Assembly: GCF_003597395.2 (NCBI RefSeq)
Contig: NC_133774.1
Span: 32,151,368 to 32,215,367, forward strand
Length of the DNA stretch: 64,000 nt
Direction of reading: 5' to 3'
Origin: Chelonoidis abingdonii
Lineage: Eukaryota; Chordata; Testudines; Testudinidae
Position 1 is the first letter of the stretch, and each line of letters opens with the position of its first letter. Below are positions 59,651 to 64,000 of this stretch, in pieces. Made by a program: the position numbers and the translations under genes. Under the pieces are notes generated by a model. The model was not told where the DNA came from and did not search any database. It was given only the letters and a program-made list of their open reading frames with translations.

Positions 59651-60186
59651 GTTCTAGATAGTAGACACTTTTTATTGAGTGTGTGGAAGAAAAGATATTC
59701 ACAGAAAGATAGGTGGCAGTCTATTAACATTGCTTCTCTGTAAGAAACTCAGTGTTTATACTCTCAAGCCATTATGCATACTCCCCTTCACTTGACTCTA
59801 GGTTATCAGAGTCTATTTCTACTCTTATGCACAACTGGGCAGTAGATTGCTTGGGCTTGATTTAAATGGCCAAAAGGTAGTATGTACCATCTGTTCCTCT
59901 GTTAAAGCTCTTGACCTTGGTATTTCAGCAGCTGGCTCTCATTCTTTTCTCACATTGTCAACAAAGGGTATTTTGATGTAGATCGTGTTTAGTGTCATCA
60001 GTAATTCTTGATATATCTAAAGTATACTGAAAATGCAGCAAACAGCTCTGAATGTTTATCTGTTAGCATATAGAATGCTCCCTATTACACAAAAGGAAAT
60101 GAATGAAAAATGGAAAGGAGATGCAGACAGATTTCTGAAGTAGCTGAAGTACTGTAAGTTTGCCATTAAGGCACTAAAGTTCTACA

Positions 60187-60494
60187 CTGATTGTTGGCAG
60201 TCTCTGAAGGTGCAGCCGAGCTGGGCACATGACCTTGCCATCCCAGACTTCTCCTGGGTGTTCATTCTCTACATGGAGACATCTGACATTGGGAGTGGTG
60301 GTCTTCCAAGACTTTGAAGGTGAAGAACATCGCTACCTATATTTGAGCAAAAAGTTATTCTCCAGGGAGAAAGCATATTCTATTATTGAGAAGGATGCTC
60401 TGGCAATCAAGTGGGCTGTGGTCTCCCTCAGGTATTACCTTCTGGGTAGGCCCTTCTCCCAAGACACAGACCATGCAGCTTTACAGTGACTACA
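60187..60494 (+). pseudogene. Ty3/gypsy-type RNase H fragment
   Basis: The frame from 60229 reads VVVFQDFEGEEHRYLYLSKK, then REKAYSIIEKDALAIKW and LRYYLLGRPF-x5-DHAALQ. This matches the RT/RNase H connection and RNase H start of Ty3/gypsy elements. The upstream PDFSWVFILYMETSDIGSG stretch is in another frame, so a frameshift lies near 60290. The piece ends at the hAT insertion. Confidence 0.75.
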
Positions 60495-60502
60495 CTCTAA
60501 GA

Positions 60503-60837
60503 CAGGGATCGGCAACCTTTGGCATGTGGCTCGCCAGAGTAAGAACCCTGGCAGGCCAGGCTGGTTTATTTACCTGCTGCGTCCGCAGGTTCGGTTGATT
60601 GCATCTCCCACTGGCTGCGGTTTGCCGCTCCAGGCCAAGAGGGGCTGCGGGAAACAGTGCGGGATGAGGGATGTGCTGGCCACGGCTTCCCGCTGCCCCC
60701 ACTGGCCTGGAGTGGCAAACCATGGCTAGTGGGAGCCACGATCAGCCAAACCTGTGGACGCGGCAGGTAAACAAACTGGCCCAGCCCACCTGGGTGCTTA
60801 CCTGGGTGAGCCACATGCCAAAGGTTGCCGATCCCTG
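60503..60837. mobile_element. Palindromic hAT-type element, 335 bp
   Basis: Ends CAGGGATCGGCAACCTTTGG and CCAAAGGTTGCCGATCCCTG are exact inverted copies. Exact 8 bp duplications CTCTAAGA flank it (60495-60502, 60838-60845). The halves remain complementary through most of the length, with the axis near 60670: GTTTATTTACCTGCTGCGTCC on the left mirrors GACGCGGCAGGTAAACAAAC on the right. No transposase. The five overlapping open frames at 60386-60910 are shadows. Confidence 0.92.
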
Positions 60838-60949
60838 CTCTAAGAAGTACTCAACCTCACAGATTATGTGCTGGTATTTGGCACACTGTCTCTATTGCTT
60901 ACAGGTGTAGCATCAAGCCAAGAAGGAGCAGGAAGGAGATTTTCCCCTC

Positions 60950-62665
60950 CACAGATACACCACTGATTTCCTGAGGAAACTATAATAGATTGGTGGTCTT
61001 CCAGAAAACACCATCCTAGCCAATATGGATGTAGAAGCCCTCTACACCAACATTCCACACAAAGATGGACTACAAGCCATCAGGAACAGTATCCCCAATA
61101 ATATCACGGCAAACTGGTGGCTGAACTTTGTGACTTTATCCTCACCCACAACTATTTCACATTTGGAGACAATGTATACCTTCAAGTCAGCAGCATTGCT
61201 ATGGGTACCTTCATGGCCCCACAGTATGCCAACATTTTTATGGCTGACTTAGAACAATGCTTTCTCAGCTCTCATCCTCTAACGCTCCTACTCTATCTGA
61301 GCTACATTGATGACATCATCATCTGGATCCATGGGAAAGAGGCTCTTGAGGAATTCCACCAGGATTTCAACAATTTCCACCCCACCATCAACCTCAGTCT
61401 GGACCAATCCACACAAGAGATCCACTTCCTGGACACTACAGTGCAAACAAGTGATGGTCACATAAACACCACCCTGTACCAGAAACCTACTGACTGCTAT
61501 ACTTACCTACATGCCTCCATCTTTCATCCAGACCACATCACATGATCCATTGTCTACAGCCAAGCTCTAAGATACAACCACATTTGCTCCAATCCCTCAG
61601 ATAGAGACAAACACCTACAGGATCTCTATCAAGCATTCTTAAAACTAGAATATCCACCTGCTGAAGTGAATAAACAGGTTGATAGAGTCAGAAGGGTACC
61701 CAGAAGTCACCTACTACAGGACACATCCAACAAAGAAGTAACGGAATGCCACTAGCCATCACCTTCAGCCCCCAACTAAAACCTCTCCAGCGCATCATAA
61801 GGGATCTACAATCTATCCTGAAGGATGATCCCTCACTCTCACAGACCTTGGGAGACAGGCCAGTCCTCACTTACAGACAGCCCTCAAACCTGAAGCAAAT
61901 ACTCACCAGCATCTACACACCACACAACAAAAACACTAACCCAGGAATCTATCCCTGCAACAAAGTCCATTGCCAACTCTATTCAAGGGACACCATCATA
62001 GGACCTAATCACATCAGCCACACCATTAGGGGCTCGTTCACCTGCACATCTACCAATGTGATGTATGCCATCGTGTGCCAGCAGTGCCTCTCTGCCATGT
62101 ACATTGGCCAAACCAGACAGTCTCTACGCAAAAGAATAAATGGTCACAAATCAGATGTCAAGAATTATAACATTCAAAAACCAGTCAGAGAACACTTCAA
62201 CCTCCCTGGACACTCAATAACAGACTTAAAAGTGGCAATTCTTCAACAAAAAAAATAAACAGACTCCAACGAGAAACTTCAGAACTGGAATTAATTTGTA
62301 AACTGGACACCATCAAATTAGGCCTGAATAAAGACTGGGAGAGGATGGGTCACTACAAAAACTAAAAACTAATTTCCCCTACTTTTACTCACACCTTTTT
62401 GTCAACTGTTTGAATTGAGCCACCCTGATTACCACTACAAAAGTGATTTTTTGTCCTGTTGATACTAGCCCACTTTAATTGAATTGTCTTCTTAGGACTG
62501 ACCCCGCACTTGGTAAGGCACCTCCCATATTTTCATGTACTGTTATATATACCTTCCTAATGTATTTTCCACTCTATGCATCTGATGAAGTGGGTTTTAG
62601 CCCATGAAAGCTTATGGCCAAATAAATTTGTTAGTCTTTAAGGTGCCACAAGTACTCCTCGTTGT
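60950..62665 (+). mobile_element. Penelope-like retroelement, 5'-truncated, frame-broken
   Basis: Pieces of one protein are read in several frames. MDVEALYTNIPHKDGLQAIR starts at 61025. From 61117 follow GDNVYLQVSSIAMGT, ANIFMADLE, the polymerase motif SYIDDIIIWIHG and HFLDTTVQ. A TGA at 61543-61545 breaks the frame, which resumes as SIVYSQALRY. The frame at 61746-62258 has a GIY-YIG-type endonuclease (YAIVCQQCLSAMYIGQTRQ, then RINGHKSD). RT followed by GIY-YIG is diagnostic of Penelope-like elements. A 3' UTR and the tail at 62578-62665 complete it. It is inactive by stops and shifts. Confidence 0.92.
62582..62609 (+). ncRNA. Hammerhead-ribozyme-like core in the Penelope tail
   Basis: CTGATGA (62582-62588), a stem II hairpin (GTGGG 62590-62594 pairing with CCCAT 62601-62605, loop TTTTAG) and GAAA (62606-62609) follow hammerhead order. 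Penelope-like elements are known to carry hammerhead motifs in their terminal repeats. One extra A precedes stem II and I cannot form convincing stems I and III in this copy, so activity is doubtful. Confidence 0.5.
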
Positions 62666-62689
62666 TTTCACTGTCACTTGAATCTATTC

Positions 62690-63060
62690 TTTGATGATAA
62701 ATGTATCTTTGTTTTTGCTCTAAATATAAGAGCTATGTTATGCAAAATGGTGAACCAGAGCTGTATTTTACAAGCTATTGTGAACTGTTCCTTAGGGAAC
62801 ATCAGGTTTGGTAATTCTGTAGAGTGTTCAGTGAAGAAGGGACTGGATGATGCAGGGAACACTCTGAGGACAGTGGGTGCCTGTTGCTACCTGTACAGAG
62901 ACACCAAGGCTTATGAAGGCCTTGAAGGTAGTGCTTGTGTTGCCAGAGGCTGGTGGTTTCAGGAAGCTGACCTACAGCAGGCACCAATAAGACATCCCCA
63001 TGCTAAAAACAGGTGGTAATGAGGTGCCTTACAACCCTGAGTACCCTTGGGGATCGCACT
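62690..63060. mobile_element. Possible LTR-element remnant
   Basis: CCTTGAAGGTAGTGCTTGTG, TTGCCAGAGGCTGGTGG and GAGGTGCCTTACAACCCTGAG recall a turtle LTR-like repeat. No ends identified. It lies beyond the Penelope element from the gypsy fragment, so the two could be parts of one older insertion. Confidence 0.3.
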
Positions 63061-64000
63061 CTCAGAGAAACCTCTTTCTAAAAGTTTTTCCCAGTTGGAG
63101 GCTAAATTGAACACTAGTATAACACTATTGTCTTCAGTGAAATCGTACCCATTTACACCAGGGTTAAATGCATCCTTACATTTTATGTTCTTTGGTTTTT
63201 TTTATCGCCAGGTCCATATTTTCAAATAGGTGCACATCTCAGGGCTGATCTTTTTAAGAGGGAGTTGAGAATGCTCATGCACTTCTTGAGTGCCCTCCAT
63301 TTAGGGTCAAAGCTCTCCCAAAAAGCCAGGAAAGGCCTAAATATACACAGAACTATGAGTTATGAAAGATTTAATTCTGTTTAAAAAGTAATGATTTTCA
63401 TTTGCCTGAAACTAAAGTGAATAGCAAATCCAACACAGACTGCATTTCAGTGCTGTGTCTGGGGATGAATCTATAGTTGTTCTCTGATGTTAATTCAGCT
63501 GCACATTGAAATATTCATTACCTTCTGTAACATGGGGAAAAAATCCTAATATGTATCTCCACAAAAAGAGGGGAAAATACATAACTGAATCTAACTTGTA
63601 CAACATTCATCCACTAGCAGGTCACACTTGCAAACCAGTGTCTGGAATGAATTATGTTGACAGATGTTGGGGTTATGTAGCACTCTTTCAGGCTATTAAC
63701 AAGCACCTGACAGATGTTGTAACATTGGTGCTGGTAAAACAATTATTTCAGTATAAATTGTTATTTCATTTGATTGCATCAACTTTATCATCTTACTCTG
63801 AAAGTGGAGGATTCTTTTAAGAGGGGGATTCCTGGTGCTTTTAGGCTTCTCTAGAAAATATGGTCAACCTTTAATTGTCCTGCTTTGTCTTGTGTATTAT
63901 AAAAGGATGGTCTGCTTTTAGGGTTGGAGGCCTGGGGCCAGCCGGACCTGTTCTGAGGCAGAGCGCCTTTTCAAACAACTGTTTGGGTCTAGCAGAGGGG
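63061..64000. other. Intergenic DNA to the window end
   Basis: No gene recognised; the 104-codon frame at 63506-63820 shows no domain. 63220-63310 resembles a diverged old amniote repeat. Confidence 0.4.

Overview
The window is vertebrate nuclear DNA, most likely from a cryptodiran turtle. The grounds are one recognisable gene with GT-AG introns and a CpG-rich promoter, many CR1-type LINE fragments on both strands, a tRNA-derived SINE whose tail resembles a CR1 3' end, and Penelope-like, hAT, PIF/Harbinger and mariner-type elements of kinds I associate with turtle genomes. There is no bacterial or viral gene organisation. Most open frames in the window are chance frames or transposon remains.

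The only host gene I can support is MRPS30 on the + strand, at 14223-26825. It has five coding exons (14223-14769, 15017-15162, 21734-21839, 22748-22924, 26557-26825). All four introns are GT-AG and the reading frame is preserved across every junction, giving 1245 nt and 414 residues. A poly(A) signal lies at 27027-27032. The promoter is CpG-rich with ZNF143-, NRF1-, E-box-, CCAAT- and YY1-like sites. A degenerate minisatellite sits just upstream, at about 13252-13760.

The 14 kb left of the gene hold old MIR/L2-type fragments, a small MITE, a GC-rich hAT-like element, a long antisense CR1 copy (9088-10665) and probable LTR remnants (10720-12640). Intron 2 has been enlarged by a CR1 copy, an inverted pair of Penelope tails, foldback MITEs and a 2.1 kb PIF/Harbinger element with TTA target duplications. 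Intron 4 carries a tRNA-derived SINE and a hAT MITE.

Right of the gene, 27-64 kb is gene-poor. Several insertions there have readable target-site duplications: a hAT MITE inside a CR1 fragment (27581-27771), a mariner-type MITE (30059-30375), two nested hAT elements (33496-34281), a 1036 bp solo LTR inside an antisense CR1 (37345-38380), and a 335 bp palindromic hAT element (60503-60837). Near 60-62.7 kb a Ty3/gypsy RNase H fragment lies beside a broken Penelope-like element with reverse transcriptase and GIY-YIG domains and a hammerhead-ribozyme-like tail. The 49.6-58.4 kb stretch is repeat-poor and holds no gene I can recognise.

I found no previously undescribed multi-gene system. The most distinctive observations are the Penelope hammerhead-like cores, the nested insertions with intact duplications, and the minisatellite beside the MRPS30 promoter.
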